Source: Pseudorhodoferax soli (GTDB lineage: Bacteria; Pseudomonadota; Gammaproteobacteria; Burkholderiales; Burkholderiaceae_C). From it: DNA of 64,000 bases. Positions 25,363 through 35,763 of this stretch are shown piece by piece. How positions within the stretch are numbered: the stretch's first letter is position 1; each line of letters starts with the position of its first letter. A model generated the notes under the pieces. The model was not told the DNA's origin. It saw only the letters and a program-made list of their open reading frames with translations, and searched no databases. A program made the translations under genes and the position numbers. The stretch spans positions 620,001-684,000 of the forward strand of contig NZ_QPJK01000001.1 in assembly GCF_003337555.1 (NCBI RefSeq), written 5' to 3'.

Positions 25363-26329
25363 ACCCAAGGCCACACCCGCAGCACCGGCCGCGCAGGCAG
25401 AGCACCTGCTGCGCCGGCTCGAGTGGACGGTGCTGCGCCGGCTCGACGGCCTGCTGCAGGGCGACTACCGCACGCTGATGCGCGGCACGGGCATGGACCT
25501 CGCGGATCTGCGCGAATACCAGCACCACGACGACGTGCGCCACATCGACTGGAACGTCACGGCCCGGCTGCAGCAGCCGCATGTGCGCGTGTTCACCGAG
25601 GACCGCGAGATGGCGGCCTGGTTCCTGCTCGACCTGTCGCCTTCGGTCGATTTCGGTTCGGGCGAGCAGAAGAAGCGTGAGGTCTCGGCCGCCTTCGTGG
25701 CCGTGCTGGCCCGGCTGCTCACCCGCCATGGCAACCGCGTCGGCGCCATGCTCTACGGCGCAGGGCTGGACCAGGTGCTGCAACCGCGCGCCAGCCGCCT
25801 GCATGTGCTGGATCTGCTGCACCGCATGCTGCCTGCCCCGGGGCAGGCCGCCGAGCCCGGCCGCGTGACGCACCTGCACGAGCTGCTGCAGGCCGCTGGC
25901 GGCCTCATGCGCCGGCGCTCCACCGTGTTCGTGGTGTCCGACTTCATCAGCGCGCCGGGCTGGGAGAAGCCGCTGGCCCAGCTGGCCCAGCGCCACGAGG
26001 TGCTGGCCGTGCGCCTGCTCGACCCGCTGGAGCTGGAACTGCCCGACCTGGGCCTGATCCCCATCCGCGACGCCGAGACCGGCGAGCAGCTGCTGGTCGA
26101 CACCTCGGACGCCGGCTTTCGCAAGCGCTTCGCGCGCATCGCCGCGCAGCGCGAAGCCGAACTGCGCCAGGCACTCGGCGAGGCCGGGGTCGACACGCTG
26201 GAGCTGTCCACCGACGATGACCTCGCGGCCGCCATCCTGCGCTTTGCCGAACTGCGCCGCCGACGCAGCCGGCTGTCCGGTGCCGGCGGCGGCCTGCCAA
26301 CCCATCTGCGGCCCGCCATGGCCGCCTGA
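25343..26329 (+). CDS. DUF58-domain protein
   Basis: 328 residues. The DUF58 hallmark GTGMDLADLREYQHHDDVRHIDWN is present in overlapping parts, GTGMDLADLREYQ and DDVRHIDWN, near residues 48-70. It is followed by a VWA-like fold with DLSPSVDFG. Works with MoxR and VWA proteins in cell-envelope or enzyme maturation systems. Starts inside the end of moxR and ends 24 bp before the VWA gene. Confidence 0.92.
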   Translation: MKSSPPKPKATPAAPAAQAEHLLRRLEWTVLRRLDGLLQGDYRTLMRGTGMDLADLREYQHHDDVRHIDWNVTARLQQPHVRVFTEDREMAAWFLLDLSPSVDFGSGEQKKREVSAAFVAVLARLLTRHGNRVGAMLYGAGLDQVLQPRASRLHVLDLLHRMLPAPGQAAEPGRVTHLHELLQAAGGLMRRRSTVFVVSDFISAPGWEKPLAQLAQRHEVLAVRLLDPLELELPDLGLIPIRDAETGEQLLVDTSDAGFRKRFARIAAQREAELRQALGEAGVDTLELSTDDDLAAAILRFAELRRRRSRLSGAGGGLPTHLRPAMAA

Positions 26330-26353
26330 ACCTGTTCCAGCAGGAGAACGCCC

Positions 26354-27403
26354 ATGAACTTCCTCTGGCCCCAATTCCTCTGGCTGCTGTTGCTGGCACC
26401 GCTGCTGGTGCTGCTCTATCTCTGGTTGCTGCGCCGGCGCAAGAAGACGGCACTGCGCTATGCCAGCCTGTCCATCGTGCGCGAGGCCATGGGCGCGCGC
26501 CAGGGTTTCAAGCGGCACCTGCCGCCGCTCCTGTTCCTGCTGGCCCTGGGTGCGCTGATCGTCGCGGCCGCGCGGCCCATGGCCGTGATCAGCCTGCCGT
26601 CGCAGCAGGAGACCATCATCCTGGCCATGGACGTGTCGGGCAGCATGCGCGCCACCGACGTGCAGCCCAACCGCCTGGTGGCGGCGCAAAGTGCGGCCAA
26701 GGCGTTCATCGCCGACCTGCCGCGCCATGTGCGCGTGGGCATCGTCGCCTTTGCCGGCACGGCGCAGGTGGTGCAGCCGGCGACGCTGTCGCGCGAGGAT
26801 CTGGTGGTGGCCATCGACAAATTCCAGCTGCAGCGCGCCACGGCCATCGGCAGCGCCATCGTCGTCTCGCTGGCCGAACTGTTCCCCGATGCAGGCATCG
26901 ACGTGGGTGCCATGACGTATGGCCGCGAGCGTCCGCGCGGCCAGTCTCTCGACAAGGACCTGGCCGCCAAGGGCGAGGTCAAGGAGTTCACCCCGGTGGC
27001 ACCCGGCTCCTACGATTCGGCCGCCATCATCCTCTTGACCGACGGCCAGCGCACCACGGGCGTGGACACGCTGGAGGCCGCCAAGATGGCGGCCGACCGC
27101 GGCGTGCGCGTCTACACCGTGGGCATCGGCACCGTGGACGGCGAGACCATCGGCTTCGAGGGCTGGTCCATGCGCGTGCGGCTGGACGAGGAGACGCTCA
27201 AGGCCGTGGCCACGCGCACCCAGGCCGAGTACTTCTACGCCGGCTCGGCCGAGAACCTGCGCAAGGTCTACCAGACCCTGAGTTCACGGCTGACGGTCGA
27301 GAAGAAGGAGACCGAGATCTCGGCGCTGCTGGCGCTGGCCGGTGCGCTGCTCGCACTCATCTCGGCCGGCTTGTCGCTGGCCTGGTTCAACCGGGTCCTC
27401 TGA
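26354..27403 (+). CDS. Membrane-anchored VWA-domain (BatA-like) protein
   Basis: 349 residues. Two N-terminal membrane segments (about 5-25 and 58-76), a VWA domain with intact MIDAS start MDVSGSMRATD near residue 92 and a later LTDGQRTTG, and a C-terminal membrane helix. Matches BatA-type partners of MoxR. The CAGGAG site precedes the ATG. The fuller bat set (second VWA with TPR, BatD) is missing downstream. The last 17 nt overlap the convergent VTT gene. Confidence 0.9.
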   Translation: MNFLWPQFLWLLLLAPLLVLLYLWLLRRRKKTALRYASLSIVREAMGARQGFKRHLPPLLFLLALGALIVAAARPMAVISLPSQQETIILAMDVSGSMRATDVQPNRLVAAQSAAKAFIADLPRHVRVGIVAFAGTAQVVQPATLSREDLVVAIDKFQLQRATAIGSAIVVSLAELFPDAGIDVGAMTYGRERPRGQSLDKDLAAKGEVKEFTPVAPGSYDSAAIILLTDGQRTTGVDTLEAAKMAADRGVRVYTVGIGTVDGETIGFEGWSMRVRLDEETLKAVATRTQAEYFYAGSAENLRKVYQTLSSRLTVEKKETEISALLALAGALLALISAGLSLAWFNRVL

Positions 27404-28091
27404 GGCTGCGCTGCGCCTCCACGCGCTGCACCCAGCGCCTGGCGCCGAAACCGGCGCCGACGATGAGCAACAAGGTTCCCGCGATCAGGGCGTAGGTCAG
27501 CGGGCCGGGGTCGCGCAGGGCCGCGACGATCTGGTCGACGAAGAAGGCCATCACCAAGGTGCCGGGCGCCATGCCGATGAAGGTGCCCAGCAGCATGTGG
27601 CGCAGGCTGATGTGCGAGGCGCCGGCCACCATGTTGATGATGGCGAACGGCGCCACCGGAACCATGCGGATCGCGACCACGGCCAGCAGGCCATGGTCGG
27701 CCAGGCGCTGGCTCACGGCGTTCACGCGGGGCCCGCCGAGGCGCTGCACGACCTCGCGGCCCAGCAGTGCCCCGAGGCCATGGCTGGCGGCGGCCGCAAC
27801 CAAGGCGCCGGCCATGCAGGTGACGAAGCCGGTCCAGGGCCCGAAGGCCACCAGTGTCACCAGCGTCAGGAAGGTCAGCGGCACGGCCAGCACCAGGGCC
27901 AGGCTCAGCCCGGCGACCGCGGCCACGGGGCCGAAGGATGCGCCCAGCTCCTGCAGGCCATCCACGATGCGGTCCACATCCAGCCATTCGCGCATGGGCG
28001 ACCAGGTCCAGGCCACGGCCAGGCCGATGAGCACGGCCAGAGCCAGCACGAGGCCCCAGAGCCGGCCGCGCAATCCGCGTGGCGCGCTCAT
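27387..28091 (-). CDS. VTT-domain (TVP38/TMEM64, DedA-like) membrane protein
   Basis: 234-residue integral membrane protein with about six hydrophobic helices. The VTT core has the typical FGPWTGFV and IRMVPVAPFAIINMVAGAS elements. Relatives include DedA proteins and eukaryotic TMEM41/VMP1 lipid scramblases, so lipid movement is possible but unproven. The start at MSAPRGLRG is chosen because the upstream 37 codons are Arg/Pro-rich and lack a start signal. It lies 58 bp downstream of the NRPS gene on the same strand and overlaps the VWA gene tail-to-tail. Confidence 0.87.
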   Translation of the reverse strand: MSAPRGLRGRLWGLVLALAVLIGLAVAWTWSPMREWLDVDRIVDGLQELGASFGPVAAVAGLSLALVLAVPLTFLTLVTLVAFGPWTGFVTCMAGALVAAAASHGLGALLGREVVQRLGGPRVNAVSQRLADHGLLAVVAIRMVPVAPFAIINMVAGASHISLRHMLLGTFIGMAPGTLVMAFFVDQIVAALRDPGPLTYALIAGTLLLIVGAGFGARRWVQRVEAQRSLRGPG

Positions 28092-28149
28092 TGGAGACCT
28101 TCGCGCGGCGCGCTGCGGCACCGAAGGCCTTGGAGAGCCCGGGCGGCCG

Positions 28150-31100
28150 TCACTGGCCCTGCTCCATGCGCTCGCGCAGCGCCGCGGCCAGCTCGGCCAC
28201 ATGCCGCTCGTCGAACATGGTGCCGTGCATGCCGGCGATCTCCACCTCTCGCAGGTGCCGGCCCATGAGCCGGCGCCAGGGCTTGAACAGCCAGCGGTCC
28301 CAGGTGCGCAGGCCGGAGGTGCGCACCAGCAGCATGGGCCCGTCGTAGGCCTCGGGCTTGTAGCCCCGCAGCGCCATGACCTGGCTCACGAGGCCGGGGT
28401 CGTTGAACATGGCGTCGAGCCGGCGGCCGTTCATCGTTAAGTCCTGGATGTGGAAGTGCCGCACCATCCACCCGGCCGCGCGCCAGGCCCGGGTGCCGCC
28501 CAGCACCGAGCTGGGGTAGGTGGTGTCCAGCAACACCAGGCCGCGCACGGGCCAGCCGCGCTGGCGCAGCAGCCGCGCGGTTTCCAGCGCGGCCATGCCA
28601 GCCACCGAGAAGCCGGCCACCCAGCCACCGTCGAAGCCCTCGGCCAGCGCCTGCGCCTGGATGCGGTCGGCGTACATGGTGGCGAGTTCGGCGATGGTCG
28701 CGATCGGTTCGCCGGGCGGCGGCTGCAGCATGTACAGGCTGCAGGCCTCGCCCATGGCCGGCCCCAGGTTCTGCAGCCGCAGCAGGTCGCCGTGGCCCGA
28801 AGCCGCCAAGTACAGCGGCACGCGGCCGCTGCCGCCCAGCGGCAGCAGCAGGCCGGGCGTGGTGCTGTGCTGCTGCAGCGCGGCCGCCAGGCTCTCCACC
28901 GTGGGATGCTCGGTGATCAGGTACAGCGGCACCTGCCGGCCCACCAGCTTCTCCAGCCCGCTCATCATGTTGACCGCCGCAAGCGAGTCGCCGCCGAGGT
29001 CGAAGAAGTTGTCCTGCACGCCCAGCGTGGGCAGCTTGAGCACCTGTTTCCAGAGTTCCAGCAGCGCGCGCTCGGTGTCGTTCGCCGGGGCGCGCGTGCC
29101 CCCGCTCGGCTGCGCCACCGGGTCGGGCAGCTGCTTGTAGTCGATCTTGCCGGTGCCGCTGGACGGCAGCTCGGGCAGCAGCGTGATGCTGGCCGGCAGC
29201 ATGTAGTCGGGCAGGCGCGCCCGCAGCAGCGCGTGCAGCCGCTCGGCGCTCTGGCCCGGCGCCTGGGCCCAGGCATGGATGGCGGGCTTGCCCCGCAGCT
29301 CGCGCAGCGCGGCCGCGGCCTGCACCACGCCGTCGATGGCCAGCAGCGCCGATTCGATCTCGCCAAGCTCGATGCGGTAGCCGCGCAGCTTCACCTGGCG
29401 GTCCAGCCGGCCGACGAAGTGCAGATGGCCATCGCTGGCCAGCCAGCCGCGGTCGCCGGTGCGGTACATGCGCTCGCCGACATGGAAGGGGTCGGCCACG
29501 AAGGCCTGCAGGTCCAGTTCGGGCCGGTGCAGGTAGCCCCGCGCCACGGCCGCGCCACCGATGAAGATCTCGCCGGCCACGCCCAGCGGCAGCGGGCGCA
29601 GGCCGGCGTCCAGCACGTAGATGCGGGTGTCGTCGATGGGCCGGCCGATCGGCAGTGCCGCGTGGCTGCGCTGGGCTTCGCACTCCCAGGCGGTGGCGAA
29701 GATGGTGGCCTCGGTCGGCCCGTAGACGTTGAACAAACGCCCACCCGTGACGCTGATGAAGCGGCTGGCCAACTCGGGTGGCAGCACCTCGCCGCCACAG
29801 CAGGCCACGCGCAGCTTGAGGCCGGGGCGGCCGGCCACGGCATCGAGGAAGCGCGCCAGCGTGGAGGGCACGAAGGCCATGAACGTCACGCCGTGGCGCA
29901 GCGCGAAATCGGCCAGCATCTCGGGCAGCAGCCGGCCAGGCGGCGGCAGCGCCACGCTGGCGCCGTGGATCAGCGGCAGCAGCAGTTCGATCAGGGAGGG
30001 ATCGAAGGTGGCCTGCGTGCCCTGGCCGGACCGGTCGCGCGCATCCACCGCCCAGGCGCGCGAGAGCCACATGAGCCGGCGCGACAGCATGCCGTGCTCG
30101 ATGGTCACACCCTTGGGCCGCCCGGTGGATCCCGAGGTGAACAGCACGTAGGCCATGTCCGAGGCGGCCGGCCGGCGCGGCGGCAGGTCGGTCGCGTTGG
30201 CGTCGAAGAGCTCGTCGCCCAGCGGCTCCAGCACCAGCGTGTTGCCGTGCAGCCCGCCCAGGCGGTCGGCATGGCGCGGCTGGATCACCAGCGCCGCCGC
30301 CCCGCTCTCCTGCAGGATGGCGCCCAGGCGGGCCAGCGGTGCGTCCACGTCCAGCGGCAGGAAGGCCGCACCGGCCTTGGCGATGGCCAACAGCGTGACC
30401 ACCAGTTCCGGCGAGCGCTCCAGCGCCATGGCGACGACGACATCGCGCCCGGCGCCACGCTCGACCAGCTTGCGCGCCAGGCGGTTGGCGTGCCGGTCCA
30501 GCGCCAGGTAATCCATGCTGCCGCCGTCCCAGGCCAGGGCGACGGCCTCTGGCCGCAGCGCCGCCTGGTACTCGAACAAATTCACGAAGGGCAGCACCAC
30601 CTGGTGCCAGGCCACATCCTTGTGCTGGCCCGAGACCACGTGCCAGCGCTCCTCGGGCGGCAGCAGCTCGATGCCGTCGACGGTGCCCCCTGGCGGCGTG
30701 GCCATGATGGCCTCGACCAGGTGCCACAGCCGCCGCCCCAGCAGCTCGGTCTCGCCGGCCGAGAAGCAGGCGGCGCTGGCCTCCAGCGCGAGTTCCACGT
30801 CCTGGGTCGGGTGGAATTCGCACACCGTCACGCCCAGCGGGAACCGGGCCACGCCGGAGAACAGCTGGCGCGATTCGACCAGTTGGGCCGCGCCGAAGGA
30901 GACGGCGTAGTCCTGCCGCTCGAACGAGAGCAGCACGTCGAACAGCCCGTCGCGGTTGGCGCGGATCATCTGCAGCTCGCGGCCGAGTTCGCTGATCGGG
31001 TAGCGCGGATGGCGCAGCGCCGCACGCATGGAGGCGCCGACGTTGGCGATCAGTTCGGCCACCGGCATCTGCGGCGTGATCTCGATGCGGATCGGCACCA

Positions 31101-32016
31101 CGCCGACGAACATGCCCAGCGTGTCGGTGTAGCGGCGCCCGCCCCGGTTCAGGCTGGGCACGCCGACGATCACATCGCTGCGCTCGCAGATCCGCGCAAA
31201 GTACAGCACCAGCGCAGCCAGCACCAGGTTGAACACGGTCTGGCCCTGCTCCGTCGCATGGCGGCGCAGGCGCTCGTAGTCGGCCCGCGGCACGCGGTGG
31301 AAGGCCAGGCTGGCCGGCGGCAGCGTGTCGGGCCGGGCCTGGCTGAAGCGCCGTTCGATCAGCGGCGTGGGCAGCTCCGGAATGCGTTCGCGCCAGTAAC
31401 GTGCATCGCGCGCGAAACCCTCGGAGCTGCGGTAGGCGTTGGACTCGGCGATGAAGGTGCTGTAGTGCGGCACCGACGACATCGGTGGCGGTTCGCCGTC
31501 CAGCAGCGCGTTGTGGATCTCGGCCCAGCGCCGCATGACCTGCGAGGTGCCCCAGCCGTCCATGACCAGGTGGTGGAACTGGATGGTCAGCCCATGCAGC
31601 TGGTCGGACGCGCGCAGCAATGCGAAACGCCATGGCGAGCGGCCGTCCAGCACGAAGGGCTCGGTCATGCGCTGCTGCCACCAACGGCGCATCGCCTCCT
31701 TCGGGTCCTCGGCGTCGCCCAGGTCCACCACCTCCAGCGCCGGCTCCTCGGTCGGCGCCAACAGGTGCTGGCGGCCATCCGACATCGGCGCCAGGCGCAG
31801 GGCTTCGTTCTCGGCGACCAGGTGCGCGAGCGCGCGGCGGAAGACCGCCAGGTCCAGCAGTCCGACCAGGAAGGCACCGCCGCCGATGTTCAGGTGGGCG
31901 CTGCCAGGCCAGGCCCGCTGGTCCAGCCAGACCTCGCGCTGGCTCAGCGACAGCGCCAGTCCGTCGCTGCGCTCGCCGTCGGCGGCCGGGTCGGCATGGA
32001 CTACGGGCGCGTCCAC
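28150..32016 (-). CDS. Single-module non-ribosomal peptide synthetase (C-A-PCP-TE), GTG start
   Basis: 1288-residue NRPS. Condensation domain (about 20-440) with intact HHLVMDG at 148-154; adenylation domain (about 480-960) with YVLFTSGSTGRPKGV near 620, NVYGPTEAT near 758 and the A10 lysine segment GTGKIDYKQL; carrier domain with DNFFDLGGDSL near 1005; thioesterase (about 1070-1288) with GFSVAG in place of the usual GxSxG. Layout equals that of EntF. By hand alignment to GrsA the pocket residues read roughly D-P-I-A-A-C-V-I-F-K, which I cannot match to a known amino acid. The GTG start with GGAGAGGA upstream lies inside the end of the patatin gene. Confidence 0.9.
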   Translation of the reverse strand: MDAPVVHADPAADGERSDGLALSLSQREVWLDQRAWPGSAHLNIGGGAFLVGLLDLAVFRRALAHLVAENEALRLAPMSDGRQHLLAPTEEPALEVVDLGDAEDPKEAMRRWWQQRMTEPFVLDGRSPWRFALLRASDQLHGLTIQFHHLVMDGWGTSQVMRRWAEIHNALLDGEPPPMSSVPHYSTFIAESNAYRSSEGFARDARYWRERIPELPTPLIERRFSQARPDTLPPASLAFHRVPRADYERLRRHATEQGQTVFNLVLAALVLYFARICERSDVIVGVPSLNRGGRRYTDTLGMFVGVVPIRIEITPQMPVAELIANVGASMRAALRHPRYPISELGRELQMIRANRDGLFDVLLSFERQDYAVSFGAAQLVESRQLFSGVARFPLGVTVCEFHPTQDVELALEASAACFSAGETELLGRRLWHLVEAIMATPPGGTVDGIELLPPEERWHVVSGQHKDVAWHQVVLPFVNLFEYQAALRPEAVALAWDGGSMDYLALDRHANRLARKLVERGAGRDVVVAMALERSPELVVTLLAIAKAGAAFLPLDVDAPLARLGAILQESGAAALVIQPRHADRLGGLHGNTLVLEPLGDELFDANATDLPPRRPAASDMAYVLFTSGSTGRPKGVTIEHGMLSRRLMWLSRAWAVDARDRSGQGTQATFDPSLIELLLPLIHGASVALPPPGRLLPEMLADFALRHGVTFMAFVPSTLARFLDAVAGRPGLKLRVACCGGEVLPPELASRFISVTGGRLFNVYGPTEATIFATAWECEAQRSHAALPIGRPIDDTRIYVLDAGLRPLPLGVAGEIFIGGAAVARGYLHRPELDLQAFVADPFHVGERMYRTGDRGWLASDGHLHFVGRLDRQVKLRGYRIELGEIESALLAIDGVVQAAAALRELRGKPAIHAWAQAPGQSAERLHALLRARLPDYMLPASITLLPELPSSGTGKIDYKQLPDPVAQPSGGTRAPANDTERALLELWKQVLKLPTLGVQDNFFDLGGDSLAAVNMMSGLEKLVGRQVPLYLITEHPTVESLAAALQQHSTTPGLLLPLGGSGRVPLYLAASGHGDLLRLQNLGPAMGEACSLYMLQPPPGEPIATIAELATMYADRIQAQALAEGFDGGWVAGFSVAGMAALETARLLRQRGWPVRGLVLLDTTYPSSVLGGTRAWRAAGWMVRHFHIQDLTMNGRRLDAMFNDPGLVSQVMALRGYKPEAYDGPMLLVRTSGLRTWDRWLFKPWRRLMGRHLREVEIAGMHGTMFDERHVAELAAALRERMEQGQ

Positions 32017-33776
32017 TGCGCAATCCTCTCCACGGCGTAGCGGTAGCCTGCCTCGACGATCTCGGGCGCGCGCTTGTGGTCCATCATGGAGTATTCGGCC
32101 ACGGGCGGCTCCAGGTAGTGGTCGGCCTGCGCCACGGTGCCGGCGCGCTTGTGCAGGCCGCCGATGTGGCCGGCCCGGTAGAGGATCTCGACGATGCCGG
32201 GTTGCGTGGGCTTGCGTGCCAGCATGCCCTTGAGCGCGCTGCGGCGCGACAGGCGGGCCAGGTCCTGCGCCACGGCCAGGTCTTCCTGCACGTCCACGTC
32301 GATGGCGATGATGGTGCCGTTGCCGCGCCGGCGCTCCAGCGGCGTGCCCAGGCGCATGCGCATGGCATCGACCGGCACGTTCTCCAGGATGGCGCCGTCC
32401 ACGAGCAGGTCGCCCTTGTGCAGCACGGGCGGAAACAGCCCGGCCGGCGAGTTGCTGGCCAGCACGGCCTTCCACAGCGGCCCGGTGTCCTGCACCGTGG
32501 TGTGGCCCTTGGACAGGTTGCAGGCGGCGGCGAAGAACGGGCGCCACAGGCTGTCGACGCTGCGCTCGCCGAACATCTTGCGCAGGTCGCGCTCGACCCG
32601 GAAGCCCGAGACCAACGAGATCAAGGGCAGCGTCAACCGCTCGCCGCCGGCCGCGAAGGCCTGGGTGTTGCGCATGATCTCGTCCAGCGACAGATCGCAC
32701 GCGTACTGCGCACCGACCAGCGCGCCCATGCTGTTGCCGCCCACCATGTCGATCGGGATGCCGGCCTCGTGCAGCGCGCGCAGGATGCCCAGGTGGGCAT
32801 AGCCGCGGGCGCCGCCGCCACCCAGCACCACGCCGATGGCGTTGCCGGTCAGGAAGCGCGCCAGCCGGGCGAAGTCCTCGACATGGTCGGTCCGCAGCGG
32901 GTAGACCCGCTCGCAGGCACGGCCGGCGAGCCAGCGCCGCACCTCGTGCGGCGCCTGGGCATCAGCAGGATGCATGACCACCAGGTGCTTGCGCTTGAGC
33001 GCGTACCCGGGTTCGCGCGCCAGTTGCTGCTCCAGCTCGCTGACGGCCAGCGCACCGTCTGCGCGGGCCACATAAATCACCTGGTCCGCCTGGCGGAAGG
33101 CCCGGCGTGTCCACTCCGACGGCTGGGCCTGGGCCTCGTAGACCAGGTGGTCGAACTGCTCGTCGAGCGCATCGGCGCGGTCGTCGTCACCGGTCTCCTG
33201 TGCAGGCGGCGCCAGGTGCCGCGCGCGCCCGGTCTTAGCGAAGGCCGCGGTCAGGGCCCGGGCCACCGCGCCGGCCTGCGCATCCGGGTGCAGGGGCACC
33301 ACCACGAAGGACTGCGCGAAGGCACGCTGCACCACCTGGGCACCGTGGCGCAGATGGTTGTAGATGGCCTGCGAGAACACCCGGTTGACGGCCAGCGGCC
33401 GCAGCTTGAGCAGGGCCTCGAAATCGCTGCTGTGCAGCACGGCCAGTGTGGAGTCCCGTACCGCCGTCACGTCGGCCGTGCGCGGCTGTTGCAGGATCAT
33501 GCCGGTCTCGCCGACGCCTTCGCCCACGCTGATCTCGTTGTAGAGCAGCAGGCTGCCGTCGGGATTGGTGCGCGATACCCGCAAGCGGCCGCTCAACAGG
33601 ATCAGCATGCTGTCCGAAGGCGCGCCCTCACGCAGCACCTGGTGGCCGCCGGGCACATCCTGCCGCACGAGGAAGCGCGCCAGGTCTTGCAGCACCTCTT
33701 GGTCGAGCTGGCCGAAGATGCGGCTGCTCCTCAGCACCTGCAGTGCGCGCGCCTGAAACTTCTCGATTGCGACCAT
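32001..33776 (-). CDS. Cyclic-nucleotide-binding patatin-like phospholipase (NTE/RssA type)
   Basis: 591 residues. N-terminal cNMP-binding domain (about 10-130) with the cassette GEGVGETGMILQQPRTADV; a middle region of unknown role (about 150-310); C-terminal patatin domain with oxyanion loop GGGGARGYAHLGIL near 318, nucleophile GNSMG near 344 and DGA near 460. Predicted Ser-Asp lipid hydrolase controlled by a cyclic nucleotide or similar ligand. The ATG at 33776 follows AAGGG. Its last 16 nt overlap the NRPS start, so both are probably translated as a unit. Confidence 0.9.
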   Translation of the reverse strand: MVAIEKFQARALQVLRSSRIFGQLDQEVLQDLARFLVRQDVPGGHQVLREGAPSDSMLILLSGRLRVSRTNPDGSLLLYNEISVGEGVGETGMILQQPRTADVTAVRDSTLAVLHSSDFEALLKLRPLAVNRVFSQAIYNHLRHGAQVVQRAFAQSFVVVPLHPDAQAGAVARALTAAFAKTGRARHLAPPAQETGDDDRADALDEQFDHLVYEAQAQPSEWTRRAFRQADQVIYVARADGALAVSELEQQLAREPGYALKRKHLVVMHPADAQAPHEVRRWLAGRACERVYPLRTDHVEDFARLARFLTGNAIGVVLGGGGARGYAHLGILRALHEAGIPIDMVGGNSMGALVGAQYACDLSLDEIMRNTQAFAAGGERLTLPLISLVSGFRVERDLRKMFGERSVDSLWRPFFAAACNLSKGHTTVQDTGPLWKAVLASNSPAGLFPPVLHKGDLLVDGAILENVPVDAMRMRLGTPLERRRGNGTIIAIDVDVQEDLAVAQDLARLSRRSALKGMLARKPTQPGIVEILYRAGHIGGLHKRAGTVAQADHYLEPPVAEYSMMDHKRAPEIVEAGYRYAVERIAQWTRP

Positions 33777-33900
33777 GCGCGGGAACCCTTTCCTCTGCGG
33801 AGCGCATGCGAACGGAATGGATCCCGGTCTGTCGATGCGCCAGTACACACTCCTGCACCCGCGCAAGACGATAACAAATTAGTACGTTCTTTGGCATGAA

Positions 33901-33924
33901 AAGTGCGCGATTTATCACGCACTT
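33901..33924. terminator. Hairpin downstream of ugpQ
   Basis: AAGTGCG / CGCACTT arms (7 bp) with a 10-nt loop, in AT-richer DNA 27 bases past the ugpQ stop. On the minus strand it is followed by TTC, a weak T-tract. Probably ends the ugp operon; the patatin promoter must lie just beyond. Confidence 0.5.
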
Positions 33925-33951
33925 CTCCACCGTTACATGTACGCCTGTGCT

Positions 33952-34691
33952 TTAGCGCAATGGCGCGAACAGATCGACGCGGTCTGTGATGACGGTGTGC
34001 TCGCCAAGCGCGCGCAAGCGTTGCGCCTCGGCTTCGTCGTTGACGGTGTAGCTCGCCATCCGCAGCCCCAGGGCCCGTGCCTGCTGCACCCGGCCGGTCG
34101 TCCACAGGCTGTGCCGGCAGACCAGCACCTGGCAGGCCAGGCGTTGCGCCGCCTGCTCCCACCCGGGCGGCAGCTCGTCCAGCAGCAGGCCGCGCGGCAG
34201 CGCCGGCTGGGCCGCATGGGCGGCCGCCAGGGCCTCCAATTGGAATGAAGTGAGCAGCGGTGGCACCGGCTGGTCAGCCCACAGTGCCGCTGCCGCTTCG
34301 GCCACCGCGGCGCCCGTGGCCGCCTCGGCGCCCGGCGTGGGCTTGATCTCGATGTTGAGCAGCAGGCCGTTGGCCTGGCAAAAGCGGGCGACGCCGGCCA
34401 GCGTGGCCAGTGGTTCGCCCGCATAGGCGCGGGAATGCCAGCGGCCAGCGTTCAGCCGAGAGAGTTCGTCCCAGGGCTTGTCGCCGGCGGTGCCCTGGCC
34501 GTTGGTGGTGCGTTCCAGCGTGGCGTCGTGCAGCAGGAAGGGCACGCCGTCGGCGCTGAGCTTCACATCGCATTCGAACATGCGGTACCCGTGCGCGGCA
34601 CCCAGGCGGAAAGCGGCCAGCGTGTTCTCCGGCGCCAGCTTGCCGGCGCCGCGGTGGGCCACCCAGGCGGGGTAAGGCCAGGGCGCGGTGC

Positions 34692-34695
<4 letters not shown>
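33952..34695 (-). CDS. ugpQ: Glycerophosphodiester phosphodiesterase (GTG start)
   Basis: 247-residue cytosolic GDPD that splits glycerophosphodiesters to glycerol-3-phosphate and an alcohol. Catalytic [12 protein letters not shown], then [18 protein letters not shown], are visible. The start is GTG, overlapping the ugpC stop as GTGA. Last gene of ugpBAECQ, so imported diesters are hydrolysed on entry. Confidence 0.94.
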
Positions 34696-35753
<1,058 letters not shown>

Positions 35754-35763
35754 GTGTGCTTGC

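Noticed and set aside
28450-32040. Plus-strand frame of nearly 1200 codons opposite the NRPS
   Set aside because: Low-complexity Gln/His/Arg/Gly translation opposite conserved NRPS motifs.
32017-32700. N-terminal extension of the NRPS frame into the patatin gene
   Set aside because: These codons are the patatin gene read in another frame; the condensation domain begins just after the GTG at 32016.
33777-33951. Promoter for the patatin-NRPS operon
   Set aside because: The region is AT-richer and must hold one, but I could not find a -35/-10 pair with acceptable spacing.
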